Shown one piece after another: positions 8,046 to 16,438 of a stretch of 64,000 nt of DNA. The notes under the pieces are model-generated. The model made no database searches and was not told the DNA's origin. It saw only the letters and a list, made by a program, of their open reading frames with translations. Position numbers and translations under genes: made by a program. Source of the DNA: Nocardia takedensis NBRC 100417 (GTDB lineage: Bacteria; Actinomycetota; Actinomycetes; Mycobacteriales; Mycobacteriaceae); assembly GCF_000308695.1 (NCBI RefSeq), contig NZ_BAGG01000036.1, positions 39,922 to 103,921 on the forward strand, in the 5' to 3' direction. Each line of letters begins with the position of its first letter. Positions within the stretch are counted from its first letter, which is position 1.

Positions 8046-8990
8046 TCAGGATTCGCCGTTGAGGTACCAGTCCGGCTCGCCCTCGATCGGCAGGTCGCGG
8101 AGCTTGTCCGGATTGCGGACGACGTTGATCGCGACGATGCGGCCCGCGTCGACCGTGAAATCGAACACGCCCGCGTGCACGCCGTCGAACACGATCAGGC
8201 CCGGCCTGCCGTTGACCAGCACCGCGCGCCCCCACCCGGTGCGCGCCGTGGGCGTCCCGTACCAGCCGAGCAGGACCTTGGCGATGAGTTCCGCGCCGCG
8301 CATCGGCCTGCGCACCGCGGGAACCTTGCCGCCGCCGTCGGCGGTGAACACCACATCGGCGTCCAGGACGTTCAGTAGCGCGCCCAGATCACCCGAACGC
8401 CAGGCCAAGGCGAAGGCCGAGACCACCTTCGACTGCTCGTCCGGGGAAGCGGGGAAACGCGGGGTGCCGTCCTCGACGCGCTTGCGGGCGCGCGAGGCCA
8501 GTTGGCGCACCGCCGCCGGGGTGCGGCCGACGACTTCGGCGACCTCGGGTCCGCTCATGCCGAACACGTCCTGGAGCACGAAGGCGGTGCGTTCGGCGGG
8601 CGAAAGCGATTCCAGCACCACCAGCAACGCCGTGGTGACCCGCTCGTCCTGGGTGACCCGATCGGCCGGATCCTCGGCCGAACTCACCTCCGGTTCCGGT
8701 AGCCACTCGCCGACGTACTGTTCGCGGCGGGCGCGCGCCGAGCCCAGCGAATCCAGCGCGAGCCTGCCGGTCACGGTGGTCAGCCAGGCGCGCAGGTTGT
8801 CGATCTCCCCGGCCCGGCCCTGTTCGCGCATGCGGTCCAGACGCAGCCACGCGTCCTGCACGACGTCGTCGGCGTCGGCGAGACTGCCGAGCGTGCTGTA
8901 GGCGAGACGGCGCAGGTAGGGGCGGTGCTCCTCGAAGCGGCGGGCCAGGTCGGCGGTGTCGGGGGAGTCCGCGGGCCGGTCGGAGGTCAT
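8046..8990 (-). CDS. ECF sigma factor, ECF41 group, with SnoaL-like C-terminal domain
   Basis: The 314-aa protein has sigma region 2 (about residues 20-90, YSTLGSLADADDVVQDAWLR), the linker motif WLPEP, region 4 (about 130-185, ERTAFVLQDVFGMSGPEVAE), and a C-terminal NTF2/SnoaL-like domain. That domain carries the ECF41 signature pieces DGGGK and NPDKL. In this group the C-terminal domain, rather than an anti-sigma factor, controls activity. The ATG at 8990 is preferred; an in-frame GTG lies at 8999. An ECF41-type promoter sits just upstream (9054-9080), implying autoregulation. The usual carboxymuconolactone decarboxylase or oxidoreductase partner is not adjacent. Confidence 0.92.
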   Translation of the reverse strand: MTSDRPADSPDTADLARRFEEHRPYLRRLAYSTLGSLADADDVVQDAWLRLDRMREQGRAGEIDNLRAWLTTVTGRLALDSLGSARARREQYVGEWLPEPEVSSAEDPADRVTQDERVTTALLVVLESLSPAERTAFVLQDVFGMSGPEVAEVVGRTPAAVRQLASRARKRVEDGTPRFPASPDEQSKVVSAFALAWRSGDLGALLNVLDADVVFTADGGGKVPAVRRPMRGAELIAKVLLGWYGTPTARTGWGRAVLVNGRPGLIVFDGVHAGVFDFTVDAGRIVAINVVRNPDKLRDLPIEGEPDWYLNGES

Positions 8991-9053
8991 GGCGTTCACC
9001 GTTCGGTCGTGCCGCCCGCGCCGGGGCCGCTTGGTTTCGGTCGTCGCACGGTA

Positions 9054-9080
9054 GACGACGCGGGTTCGTCGACTGTGACA
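9054..9080 (-). promoter_or_regulatory. ECF41-type promoter
   Basis: On the minus strand TGTCACA (9080-9074) is followed after exactly 16 bases by CGTC (9057-9054). This equals the published ECF41 target consensus and lies about 60 bases before the sigma factor start, so the sigma factor probably transcribes its own gene. Confidence 0.8.
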
Positions 9081-9208
9081 TCGGCTCGTCAGGTACTACC
9101 GCCGGTCACCCGTGCACATTCCCGGCGTGATCGCCGGGGCCGAGACGAGGTCTGTCGACGGGCGGTCGTCTGTGCGGGCAGGGGTGGTGCGTTCGCTACT
9201 CTCGCCCG

Positions 9209-10132
9209 GTGACGAAGGGGATGTCGACCGCGGTCGGACTGTTGCTCGGCTTCGCGCTCGACCGGGTGCTGGGCGATCCGCGGCGAGGTCATCCGGTGGC
9301 CGGGTTCGGGTCGGCCGCCCTCGCGCTGGAGCGGCGGACCTACGCCGACCGGCGTGGTGCCGGGGTCGCGCACGAGGTGCTCGCGGTGGGTTCGGTGGTC
9401 GCGGTGGGGATGCTCGCGCGGCGCGGCGGGACGATCGCCGTCGCGGCGGCGACCTGGACGGTTCTGGGCGGCCACACCCTGGCCGAGGTCGGCAGGCGGA
9501 TGGCCGACGCGCTCGAAGCCGGTGACGTGGACGCCGCCCGCGCGCTGCTGCCGTCGCTGTGCGGTCGCGACCCGGAGGTGCTAGACGCCGACGGACTCGC
9601 CCGCGCCGCCCTCGAATCCCTCGCCGAGAACACCTCCGACGCCACCGTCGCGCCGCTGGTGTGGGGCGCTCTCGCCGGCGTGCCGGGGCTGCTCGGCTAC
9701 CGCGCGATCAACACCCTCGACGCGATGATCGGCTACCGGAACGAACGCTACGAGCGCTTCGGTTGGGCCGCCGCCCGCACCGACGACGTCGCCAACCTGC
9801 TCCCCGCCCGCCTCACCGGTTCGCTGACCGTGGCTCTCGCGCCGCTGGTCGGCGGCAGCCCCGCCGACGCGCTGCGGGCCTGGCGACGCGACGCCGCCGC
9901 CCACCCCAGCCCCAATGCGGGCGTGGTCGAAGCGAGCATGGCCGGGGCGCTCGGGGTTCGACTCGGCGGGCGCACCGACTACCGGCACGGCGTCGAGATG
10001 CGACCCGTCCTCGGTGAGGGCCCCGCCCCGACCGTCCCCGATCTCCGCCGCGCGGTGCGCCTGTCGGAGGCCGTCCAAGCGGCGGCGGTACTGGTCACCG
10101 CGCTCGCGGCCCTCGTTATCAGGCGGCGCTGA
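9209..10132 (+). CDS. cobD: Adenosylcobinamide-phosphate synthase CobD/CbiB
   Basis: The 307-aa integral membrane protein attaches the aminopropanol arm to adenosylcobyric acid in cobalamin synthesis. The N-terminal signature ALDRVLGDPRRGHPV, the central ESLAENTSDATVAPL and the GYRAINTLDAMIGYRNE segment are all diagnostic, and HPSPNAGVVEASMAGALGV is the conserved C-terminal loop. Several hydrophobic helices are visible, including the last (about 285-303). The GTG at 9209 is the first start in frame. The cobC-like gene lies 1.8 kb away on the same strand, as in M. tuberculosis; no cobalamin riboswitch was seen. Confidence 0.93.
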   Translation: MTKGMSTAVGLLLGFALDRVLGDPRRGHPVAGFGSAALALERRTYADRRGAGVAHEVLAVGSVVAVGMLARRGGTIAVAAATWTVLGGHTLAEVGRRMADALEAGDVDAARALLPSLCGRDPEVLDADGLARAALESLAENTSDATVAPLVWGALAGVPGLLGYRAINTLDAMIGYRNERYERFGWAAARTDDVANLLPARLTGSLTVALAPLVGGSPADALRAWRRDAAAHPSPNAGVVEASMAGALGVRLGGRTDYRHGVEMRPVLGEGPAPTVPDLRRAVRLSEAVQAAAVLVTALAALVIRRR

Positions 10133-10223
10133 GACAGCGGTGCCGGTGCGTGTCCCGGCGGCAGTTCCGCCGCTGTCGAGTGCGGAGTCTCCGTAGCGGA
10201 GCGGTCGCTTCGCTGGGGGCTCG

Positions 10224-11087
10224 TCAGGAGCGGTCGCGGCCGTAGCGGTCGGCCAGTCGGGATTCGGGGGTGGCGGGGGGAGTCGTGGCCGGGTCTCGGG
10301 GTTCGCCCGTGGCGCCGGGTTCGGCCGTGGTCCGCTCGCGGCGGCGTTCGCGGAGTTCGGCGAAGACGAAGTAACCCAGGCCGAGTGGGGCCATGACGCC
10401 GAACGCGAGCCATTGCAGGCCGTAGGACAGGTAGGGGCCCGCGTCGAGTTGGGGGAGCGGGGTGGGGGTGAACGCGCCGGGTTGGCCTTCGGCGAGTTGC
10501 AGGTAGCCGCCGCCGTCGCCCACGGGGATGCTGGTGAGCGGGATGCCGAGGACGGTCATGGCCTGGGTGGTGTCGATCGAGTAGACCTGCCGGAAGCCGT
10601 CCTCGTTCACCGGTTCGCGGCCGGGCGTGACGCCTTCGGACATCCGGACGCGGCCTTCGAGGCGTTGCGTGCCCCCGGGCGGGTCGGCGACGGCGGGCGG
10701 GCGCGCGGTGCCCTCGACGCCGGCGACCATGCCGCGGTCGACCAGCAGGATGTGCCCGTCGGCGGTCTTGAACGCGGCCAGGACCGCGTACCCCGGAGCG
10801 CCGTCGAGGTGACGCAACCGGACCAGCAAGGTCGAGTTCGGCACGTAAGTGCCCTCGGCGGTGACCCGACGCCACTCGGTCTCGCGGTCCGAGCCGTTCA
10901 GCACGCTCAGGATGTCGACCGGTTCGGCGCGCACGGAATCGGCGATCGCCTGGTTGCGGTGCTCGGTGCGGTTGTTCTTGCCCAACTGCCAGGGGGCCAG
11001 CACCGTGAAACACAGGTAGGCGAACGCGATCACCACCGCGGCCAGGATCAGCCAGCTCGGGCGCAGCAGGAAGCCGAGTCGACGCAT
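10224..11087 (-). CDS. SURF1-family cytochrome oxidase biogenesis protein
   Basis: The 287-aa membrane protein has the SURF1 architecture: an N-terminal helix (about residues 10-32, WLILAAVVIAFAYLCFTVL), an extracytoplasmic domain with LVDRGMV, and a C-terminal helix (about 215-240) followed by a charged Pro/Thr-rich cytoplasmic tail. SURF1 helps deliver heme a to cytochrome c oxidase. The start codon overlaps the stop of ptpA by one base (TGATG), so the two are translationally coupled; the same pair is adjacent in M. tuberculosis (Rv2234-Rv2235). Confidence 0.9.
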   Translation of the reverse strand: MRRLGFLLRPSWLILAAVVIAFAYLCFTVLAPWQLGKNNRTEHRNQAIADSVRAEPVDILSVLNGSDRETEWRRVTAEGTYVPNSTLLVRLRHLDGAPGYAVLAAFKTADGHILLVDRGMVAGVEGTARPPAVADPPGGTQRLEGRVRMSEGVTPGREPVNEDGFRQVYSIDTTQAMTVLGIPLTSIPVGDGGGYLQLAEGQPGAFTPTPLPQLDAGPYLSYGLQWLAFGVMAPLGLGYFVFAELRERRRERTTAEPGATGEPRDPATTPPATPESRLADRYGRDRS

Positions 11088-11578
11088 CAGCGCGCTCCCC
11101 GCACGGCCAGGGCGTCGCGGACCCAGTCCAGCAGGCCCGGCATCGACGCCTCGATCTGGGCGCGGACCCGCTCGAAATCGGTGCTGTCGCCGTAGTAGGG
11201 GTCGGGGACGTCCGGGCCGTCCGCGGCAGGGTCGAAACTGCGCAGCAAACGCCTGCGCTCGGCGGGCACGCCCAGGCTCGCCAGTTCGCGGTCGTGGCCC
11301 CGGTCCAGCGCGATCAGCAGATCGGCGGCGTGGTGGTCGGGTCCGACGACGGCGGCGACGTGACCGACGGGATAGCCGTAGCGGCGCAGGGTGGCGGTGG
11401 TGCGCGGGTCGGCGTCCGAGCCGACGTGCCAGTCACCGGTGCCCGCGCTGCTCACCCGCACCCGCTCGGCGAGGCCCTCCTCGTCGAGTCGGTGCGCGAA
11501 GATCTTCTCGGCCATCGGCGATCGGCAGATGTTGCCGGTACAGACGAACGATATGTGCAGCTCACCCACGACAGCCAT
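11087..11578 (-). CDS. ptpA: Low-molecular-weight protein tyrosine phosphatase
   Basis: The 163-aa enzyme carries the P-loop CTGNICRS (C13, R19) and the general-acid loop with DPYYGDSTDFE near residue 125, the two hallmarks of LMW-PTPs. It is homologous in position and sequence type to PtpA of M. tuberculosis, a secreted effector there; no secretion signal is visible here, and its substrate in this organism is unknown. The ATG at 11578 is chosen because the P-loop must lie near the N-terminus; the upstream extension is low-complexity. SURF1 follows with a one-base overlap. Confidence 0.93.
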   Translation of the reverse strand: MAVVGELHISFVCTGNICRSPMAEKIFAHRLDEEGLAERVRVSSAGTGDWHVGSDADPRTTATLRRYGYPVGHVAAVVGPDHHAADLLIALDRGHDRELASLGVPAERRRLLRSFDPAADGPDVPDPYYGDSTDFERVRAQIEASMPGLLDWVRDALAVRGAR

Positions 11579-11730
11579 TCTGGCCGGTCGGTCCTTCGCA
11601 CCGTCACATCGGGTGCACCTTCCCCGCCGCGTCGCGGGCTCCGCCGTCGCTGTCCGTGCCGCGGTGCGCAATCGGGCGTTCGGTCTCGGGAGGGCATGCG
11701 AGCGCCGTGCGCGTGTGAGGGCGGACGCTC

Positions 11731-11884
11731 GCTGGGCTGTGCTGGGCTGTGCAGGGCCGTGAAGGCTGGGCCGTGGAGGGCTGGGCCGTGGAGGGCTGGG
11801 CTGTGCAGGGCTGGGCTGTGCAGGGTTGAGCTGTGCAGGGTTGAGCTGTGGAGGGCCGGGCTGTGCAGGGTTGAGCCGTGGAGG
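11731..11884. repeat. 15-bp minisatellite (VNTR-like), about 10 copies
   Basis: Units of the form GCTGGGCTGTGCAGG repeat with period 15. Eight contiguous copies run from 11765 to 11884, preceded by a full copy at 11741-11755 and partial copies at 11731-11740 and 11756-11764. Copies differ mainly by CTG/CCG and GCAGG/GGAGG changes. The array ends 34 bases before the cobC-like start. Confidence 0.92.
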
Positions 11885-11918
11885 CAGTGCGTCGTATCGC
11901 CCCGTAGGGTGGTCGATC

Positions 11919-12953
11919 GTGTTCCCGGAGACCGTCGACCTCGCCGCCTTGCGCCATCACGGTGACGTGGAGGTGGGGGCGGGGATGCTGGATTTCGCGG
12001 TGAACGTGCAGGGGGACGGGCCGCCCGCGTGGTTGCGGGCGCGGTTGGCGGCGTGCCTGGACTCGTTGGGGCGGTATCCGGCGGCCGAGGCGGAACGGGA
12101 CGCGCGCGAGGCGGTGGCGGCCCGGCACGGACGTGCCCCCGAGGAGGTGCTGTTGCTGGCAGGGGCCGCCGAAGGGTTCGCGATGCTGCCTCGGCTGGGT
12201 TCGCGCGCGGCGGCGGTGATCCATCCGTCCTTCACCGAACCGGAGTTGGCGTTGCGGGAGGCGGGGGTGCCGGTCACGCGGGTCGTGCTGGAACCGCCGT
12301 ACGCGCTCGACCCGTCCGCTGTTCCCGACACCGCCGATCTGGTGGTCCTCGGCAATCCGACGAATCCGACGTCGGTGCTGCACCCTGCGGAGACCGTGCG
12401 GGCGTTGCGCCGCCCGGGCCGGATCGTGGTGGTCGACGAAGCCTTCGCCGACGCCACCGTGGACGAACCCGAATCGGTGGCCGCCGACACCGCCGACGAC
12501 GTGCTGGTGCTGCGCAGCCTCACCAAGACCTGGGCGTTGGCCGGACTGCGCTGCGGATACGCGCTGGGTGCTCCTGACCTGCTCGCGCGCCTCGCGCACG
12601 GCCGCCCGCACTGGCCGCTGGGCGCGCTGCAAGTGGAAGCCGTCGCCGCGACGGCGAGTCCGGCGGCGGTCGCCGAATCCCGTGCCCGCGCCGTCGCGAT
12701 CGCCGCCGACCGGACCGCCATGATCGAGCGTCTGACCGCGATCGGCGTCGAGGTTCACACCCCCGCGCACGGCCCGTTCCTGCTGCTGCGGGTGGCCGAC
12801 GGTGAGACCGTGCGCGCGAAGTTGGCCGCCGACGGGGTCGCCGTGCGCCGCGCCGACACCTTCCCCGGTCTGAGCCCCGACCACCTACGCGTCGCGGTGC
12901 GCGGCCAGGCCGAGGTCGATCAGTTGGTCGCCGCGCTGCGCGCCTGCCGGTAG
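11919..12953 (+). CDS. cobC: CobC-like PLP-dependent aminotransferase (threonine-phosphate decarboxylase type)
   Basis: The 344-aa fold-type I aminotransferase resembles Rv2231c/CobC, proposed to make aminopropanol phosphate for cobalamin. Visible motifs are [14 protein letters not shown] at the N-terminus, GNPTNPTS (about residue 141), VVDEAFAD (about 172) and the PLP lysine in [16 protein letters not shown] (about 198). The GTG at 11919 is the only good start after the minisatellite. A histidinol-phosphate aminotransferase-like role is a possible alternative. Confidence 0.85.
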   Translation: MFPETVDLAALRHHGDVEVGAGMLDFAVNVQGDGPPAWLRARLAACLDSLGRYPAAEAERDAREAVAARHGRAPEEVLLLAGAAEGFAMLPRLGSRAAAVIHPSFTEPELALREAGVPVTRVVLEPPYALDPSAVPDTADLVVLGNPTNPTSVLHPAETVRALRRPGRIVVVDEAFADATVDEPESVAADTADDVLVLRSLTKTWALAGLRCGYALGAPDLLARLAHGRPHWPLGALQVEAVAATASPAAVAESRARAVAIAADRTAMIERLTAIGVEVHTPAHGPFLLLRVADGETVRAKLAADGVAVRRADTFPGLSPDHLRVAVRGQAEVDQLVAALRACR

Positions 12954-13086
12954 GCATCGACTCACACGACTGCCTCGACAGGATTGCCGCGCGCGGTCCG
13001 ATGCCCACCGCGTCGAGCCCTCGCACGCGGCACGGGGCCTGATGCGGGAGGATCGGGTGGGGGTGTGCGGAGCGAGGGAGAGGCGA

Positions 13087-14211
13087 ATGGTGACGTCGCT
13101 GGCGGAAGTGATCGAGGTGCTGGACGCGGCCTATCCACCGAAGCTGGCGGAGTCGTGGGATTCGGTGGGTCTGGTCTGCGGGGATCCGGACGACGAGGTG
13201 AGCCGGGTGCTGTTCGCCGTCGACGCGACGGCGCGGGTGGTCGAGGAGGCGATCGACTGGCGGGCGCAGGCCCTGGTCGTGCACCATCCGCTGTTGTTGC
13301 GCGGGGTGGATTCGGTGGCGGCGGATACGCCCAAGGGCGCGTTGGTGCACCGGTTGATCCGCTCGGGCTGCGCGCTGTTCACGGCGCACACCAACGCCGA
13401 TTCGGCCGATCCCGGGGTGTCGGACGCGCTGGCCGGGGAGTTGGGTCTCACCGTGACGGGGCCGATCGACCCGAAACCGACGGCCGCGGTGGACAACTGG
13501 AGTGTCCAAGTGCCGCGGACGCACACCGAGCAGGTCCTGGCCGCGCTGTTCGCCGCGGGCGCGGGCGCGGACCGGCACTACCGCGACTGCGCGCTGCGGA
13601 TTCCCGCCGTCGGCCAGTTCCGGCCGGTGCCCGGCGCGACGCCGGCGATCGGCACGGTCGGTGACCTGACCAGCGTCGAGGAGGACCGGATCGAGGTCGT
13701 CGCCCCGCCCTCGGCGCGCACGGCGGTGCGGGCGGCGCTGCTGGCCGCACACCCGTACGAGGTCCCCGCCTATCACGTCAGCGAGCGCGCGCCGCTGCCG
13801 TCCGGGCTCGGCCTCGGCCGGGTCGGGACGCTGGCGCGGCCGGAGACGTTGCGCGAGTTCACCGTCCGGGTGCGCGAGGCCCTGCCCCGCACCGCGTGGG
13901 GCGTGCGGGCGGCGGGCGAGGCGAACCGGATGATCGAGACGGTGGCGGTCTGCGGCGGCGCGGGCGATTCGTATCTGGGCGCGGTCGCGCGCCTGGGGGT
14001 GGACGCCTACGTCACCTCGGATCTGCGCCATCACCCCGTCGACGAACACCTGCGCGCGGGCGGTCCGGCACTCATCGACGCGGCGCACTGGGCCACCGAA
14101 TACCCGTGGTGCCGTCAGGCCGAGGCGCTGGTGCGCCGCGCCCTGCCCGGACTGGACACCAGGGTGTCGACGCTGCGCACCGATCCGTGGACGCTCGGCG
14201 GACTCGGGTGA
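13087..14211 (+). CDS. NIF3-like dinuclear metal protein (GTP cyclohydrolase I type 2 family)
   Basis: The 374-aa protein is the long form of the Nif3/YbgI family, with an inserted PII-like domain in the middle (about residues 125-235). Metal-binding segments are visible at the start, [10 protein letters not shown] (about 60) and FTAHTNADS (about 100), and near the end, [12 protein letters not shown] (about 317) and DAAHWATE. Despite the family name its biochemical role is not settled. The ATG at 13087 follows GGGAGAGG; an in-frame ATG at 13042 is less likely. It precedes the zinc-ribbon and RNase H genes as in mycobacteria. Confidence 0.9.
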   Translation: MVTSLAEVIEVLDAAYPPKLAESWDSVGLVCGDPDDEVSRVLFAVDATARVVEEAIDWRAQALVVHHPLLLRGVDSVAADTPKGALVHRLIRSGCALFTAHTNADSADPGVSDALAGELGLTVTGPIDPKPTAAVDNWSVQVPRTHTEQVLAALFAAGAGADRHYRDCALRIPAVGQFRPVPGATPAIGTVGDLTSVEEDRIEVVAPPSARTAVRAALLAAHPYEVPAYHVSERAPLPSGLGLGRVGTLARPETLREFTVRVREALPRTAWGVRAAGEANRMIETVAVCGGAGDSYLGAVARLGVDAYVTSDLRHHPVDEHLRAGGPALIDAAHWATEYPWCRQAEALVRRALPGLDTRVSTLRTDPWTLGGLG

Positions 14212-14281
14212 GCGCGTCCGACGCGCGCGGCGGGCCCGGGCGGTCGAAGATGGTGGCCACACTCCGGGAAGGCGGGACCAG

Positions 14282-14848
14282 ATGGATCCGACGGCACACG
14301 ACGACGCGGCGACGGGTATCGCCGCGATCCTGAACCAGTGGTCCGGGCAACTCGCCGGCGACCACACCGGCTACCTGCACCACGCGATCCGAGTGGTGCG
14401 CGTCGCCGACCTGCTGCACCTGCGCGCGGGCGGCGCGGACGAGGATCTGCCCAGCGGCCGCCCGGAGTTCGTGGTGGCCGCGGCCTTCCACGACCTGGGC
14501 ATCTGGAGCGACGGCACCTGGGACTACCTGCCGCCCTCGGTCGCCCGCGCGCGGCAGTGGCTGGTCGACACCGGCCACGAGGAACGGATCCCGCTGGTCA
14601 CCACCATGATCGACGAGCACCACAAGCTGCGCTCGGCCGGTGACCCGCTCTCGGCGGTGGAACTGTTCCGCAAGGCCGACGCGGTCGACTTCAGCGTCGG
14701 CGCGGTGAGTTTCGGTCTGCCGCGCCGCGAGTACCGCGCGTTGCGCCGCGAGTTCCCGGAGGCCGGTTTCCATCGGACGCTGGTGCGGGTCGCGTCCCGG
14801 AATCTGCTGCGGCATCCGCTGCGGCCTGCCCCGATGGTGAAGTTCTAG
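14282..14848 (+). CDS. HD-domain hydrolase
   Basis: The 188-aa protein shows the HD phosphohydrolase pattern: an early His (YLHHAIRV, about residue 38), the HD pair in AAAFHDLGIW (about 70) and a later His pair in DEHHKLRS (about 112). Such proteins act on nucleotides or phosphate esters with bound metal; the substrate here is unknown. It is inserted between the NIF3 gene and a membrane protein and is not part of the M. tuberculosis order as I recall it. Confidence 0.8.
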   Translation: MDPTAHDDAATGIAAILNQWSGQLAGDHTGYLHHAIRVVRVADLLHLRAGGADEDLPSGRPEFVVAAAFHDLGIWSDGTWDYLPPSVARARQWLVDTGHEERIPLVTTMIDEHHKLRSAGDPLSAVELFRKADAVDFSVGAVSFGLPRREYRALRREFPEAGFHRTLVRVASRNLLRHPLRPAPMVKF

Positions 14849-14934
14849 CCGCGGAATCGGTTTCGTCGCGCGTGTTGCCGGTGTGTCGCGATTTCGAGTC
14901 GAATCGAATCGGGCGAACCGGGTACAACTACCCC

Positions 14935-15579
14935 ATGAACTACCCGGTGAGCTTCGGGTTCGTGCAGATCGGTCTGATTCTGCTGATCCTGATCGCGGTG
15001 GCGCTGCTGATCTCGGCGCTGGTGAAGGTACGCAAAGTGGGACCGCGTGTCCTGATCGGCCGCGGGGCGGGTGGTCTGGTCCTGCTGATCGTGGCGATCG
15101 GACTGCTGTGGATCGCCACCCTGATGCAGACCTACCTGGGCCTGAGCGGGGAGATCAAGGCGGCCCACGTCGTGGTCCGCGAGGTCGGCGGGCAGGATCA
15201 CCAACTCGAGGCCGAACTCACCCTCTTCGACGACGAAGGCGGCGTGGAGAGCAAGAAGAACTACCAGGTCCAAGGCGATCTGTGGGTGTTGCAGGCCAAT
15301 ATCGTCGAACTGGAACCGTGGGTGAACGCGCTCGGGTTCCACTCCGGCTACCGGGTCACCCGCCTGTATGGGCAGCGCCTGGACGGCGTCGCGACCACCC
15401 AGAACCACATCTTCGTCAACGGCGAGGACCGCGACTTCTTCGACGACATGCGCGAGGGCCGCTGGTTCACCGAACCGTTCGTCCGCTCCGCCTACGGCAA
15501 CGCCGTCATCTCCACCCCCGGTGAATACGACGTCTTCATCTCCCGCGACGCCATCAAGACGCGGGCGGCGGGCGGCTAG
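14935..15579 (+). CDS. Two-helix membrane protein of unknown function
   Basis: The 214-aa product has two N-terminal hydrophobic helices (about residues 8-28 and 42-65) and then a soluble part with alternating beta-type sequence. That part contains AELTLFDDEGGVESKKNYQV and RLYGQRLDGVATTQNH. No family is recognised with confidence. The ATG at 14935 is the natural start because the hydrophobic segment follows directly. It stands between the HD gene and the zinc-ribbon gene with gaps of about 90 bases on each side. Confidence 0.72.
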   Translation: MNYPVSFGFVQIGLILLILIAVALLISALVKVRKVGPRVLIGRGAGGLVLLIVAIGLLWIATLMQTYLGLSGEIKAAHVVVREVGGQDHQLEAELTLFDDEGGVESKKNYQVQGDLWVLQANIVELEPWVNALGFHSGYRVTRLYGQRLDGVATTQNHIFVNGEDRDFFDDMREGRWFTEPFVRSAYGNAVISTPGEYDVFISRDAIKTRAAGG

Positions 15580-15675
15580 TCCGGCACGGTCGCGGGGTAG
15601 GCTCGATGGCCGGTGTCCGCGCCCTTCGCGGTGCGGCCTGCCCATCCGTCCACAGCGTTCAGGAGTCTCCCCGCG

Positions 15676-16413
15676 TTGAATGTCGAACCACCGATCCAGG
15701 CCAAGCTGCTCCAGCTCGCCGGCGTCGACGCCGAGCTGACGCGGATCGCGCATCGCCGCACCGTACTTCCCGAACAGCAGGAGGTCGCGCGGCTCGAGGC
15801 CGAGCGCAACGCGCACAAGGACGCCGCGGTGGGCGTGCAGATCCAGCTCGACGACCTCGATCGCGACATCAAGAAACTCGAGGGCGAGGTCGACGCGGTC
15901 CGCAAACGCGAGGAGCGCGACCGGGGGATGCTCACCGCGGGGACGGTCAACGCCAAGCAGCTCACCGAACTGCAACACGAACTCGGCAGTCTGGAGCGGC
16001 GGCGCGCGGTGCTCGAGGACGAACTGCTCGAGGTGATGGAACGCCGCGAGGCGGGCGCGGCCGACTACGACCGGGCGGGCGCCCTGCTCAGCAACACCGA
16101 ACGGGAACTGGCCGACGCCGAACGCCTGCGCGGTGAGGCGGTCGCCGATCTGGACGTCGCGCAGAACCGCTGCGACACCGACCGCGCGAAACTGCTCGAG
16201 CTGTTCCCCGGCGAACTGCTGGCCGTCTACGACCGTCAGCGCGCCGCGCACGGTGTCGGCGCGGCGCTGTTGCAGGCCCGCCGCTGCGGCGCGTGCCGGA
16301 TCGAACTCGATCGCGGCGAGATCGCCCGGATCGCCAAGACCGCGCCCGACGCGGTCGTCCGCTGTCCCGAATGCGGTGCGATCCTGGTGCGCACCAAGGA
16401 GTCGGGCCTGTGA
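15676..16413 (+). CDS. Coiled-coil zinc-ribbon protein (CT398/Rv2229c type)
   Basis: The 245-aa protein begins with LLQLAGVDAELTRIAHRR, continues as a long charged coiled coil (about residues 20-180), and ends in a C4 zinc ribbon with CGAC and CPEC pairs (about 206-235). Family members are proposed to act as nucleic-acid-binding or secretion chaperones; the role is not established. The TTG at 15676 is preferred because AGGAG precedes it; a GTG at 15613 would add 21 atypical residues. It is followed 25 bases later by the RNase H fusion, the same pair as Rv2229c-Rv2228c. Confidence 0.85.
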   Translation: MNVEPPIQAKLLQLAGVDAELTRIAHRRTVLPEQQEVARLEAERNAHKDAAVGVQIQLDDLDRDIKKLEGEVDAVRKREERDRGMLTAGTVNAKQLTELQHELGSLERRRAVLEDELLEVMERREAGAADYDRAGALLSNTERELADAERLRGEAVADLDVAQNRCDTDRAKLLELFPGELLAVYDRQRAAHGVGAALLQARRCGACRIELDRGEIARIAKTAPDAVVRCPECGAILVRTKESGL

Positions 16414-16438
16414 CCGGTTCGCGGAACTGAGCGGGCGC

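Noticed and set aside
9081..12000. Cobalamin riboswitch near cobD and cobC
   Set aside because: No B12-box-like GCCACTG or the surrounding fold was seen in the leaders; the gaps are short or filled by the minisatellite.
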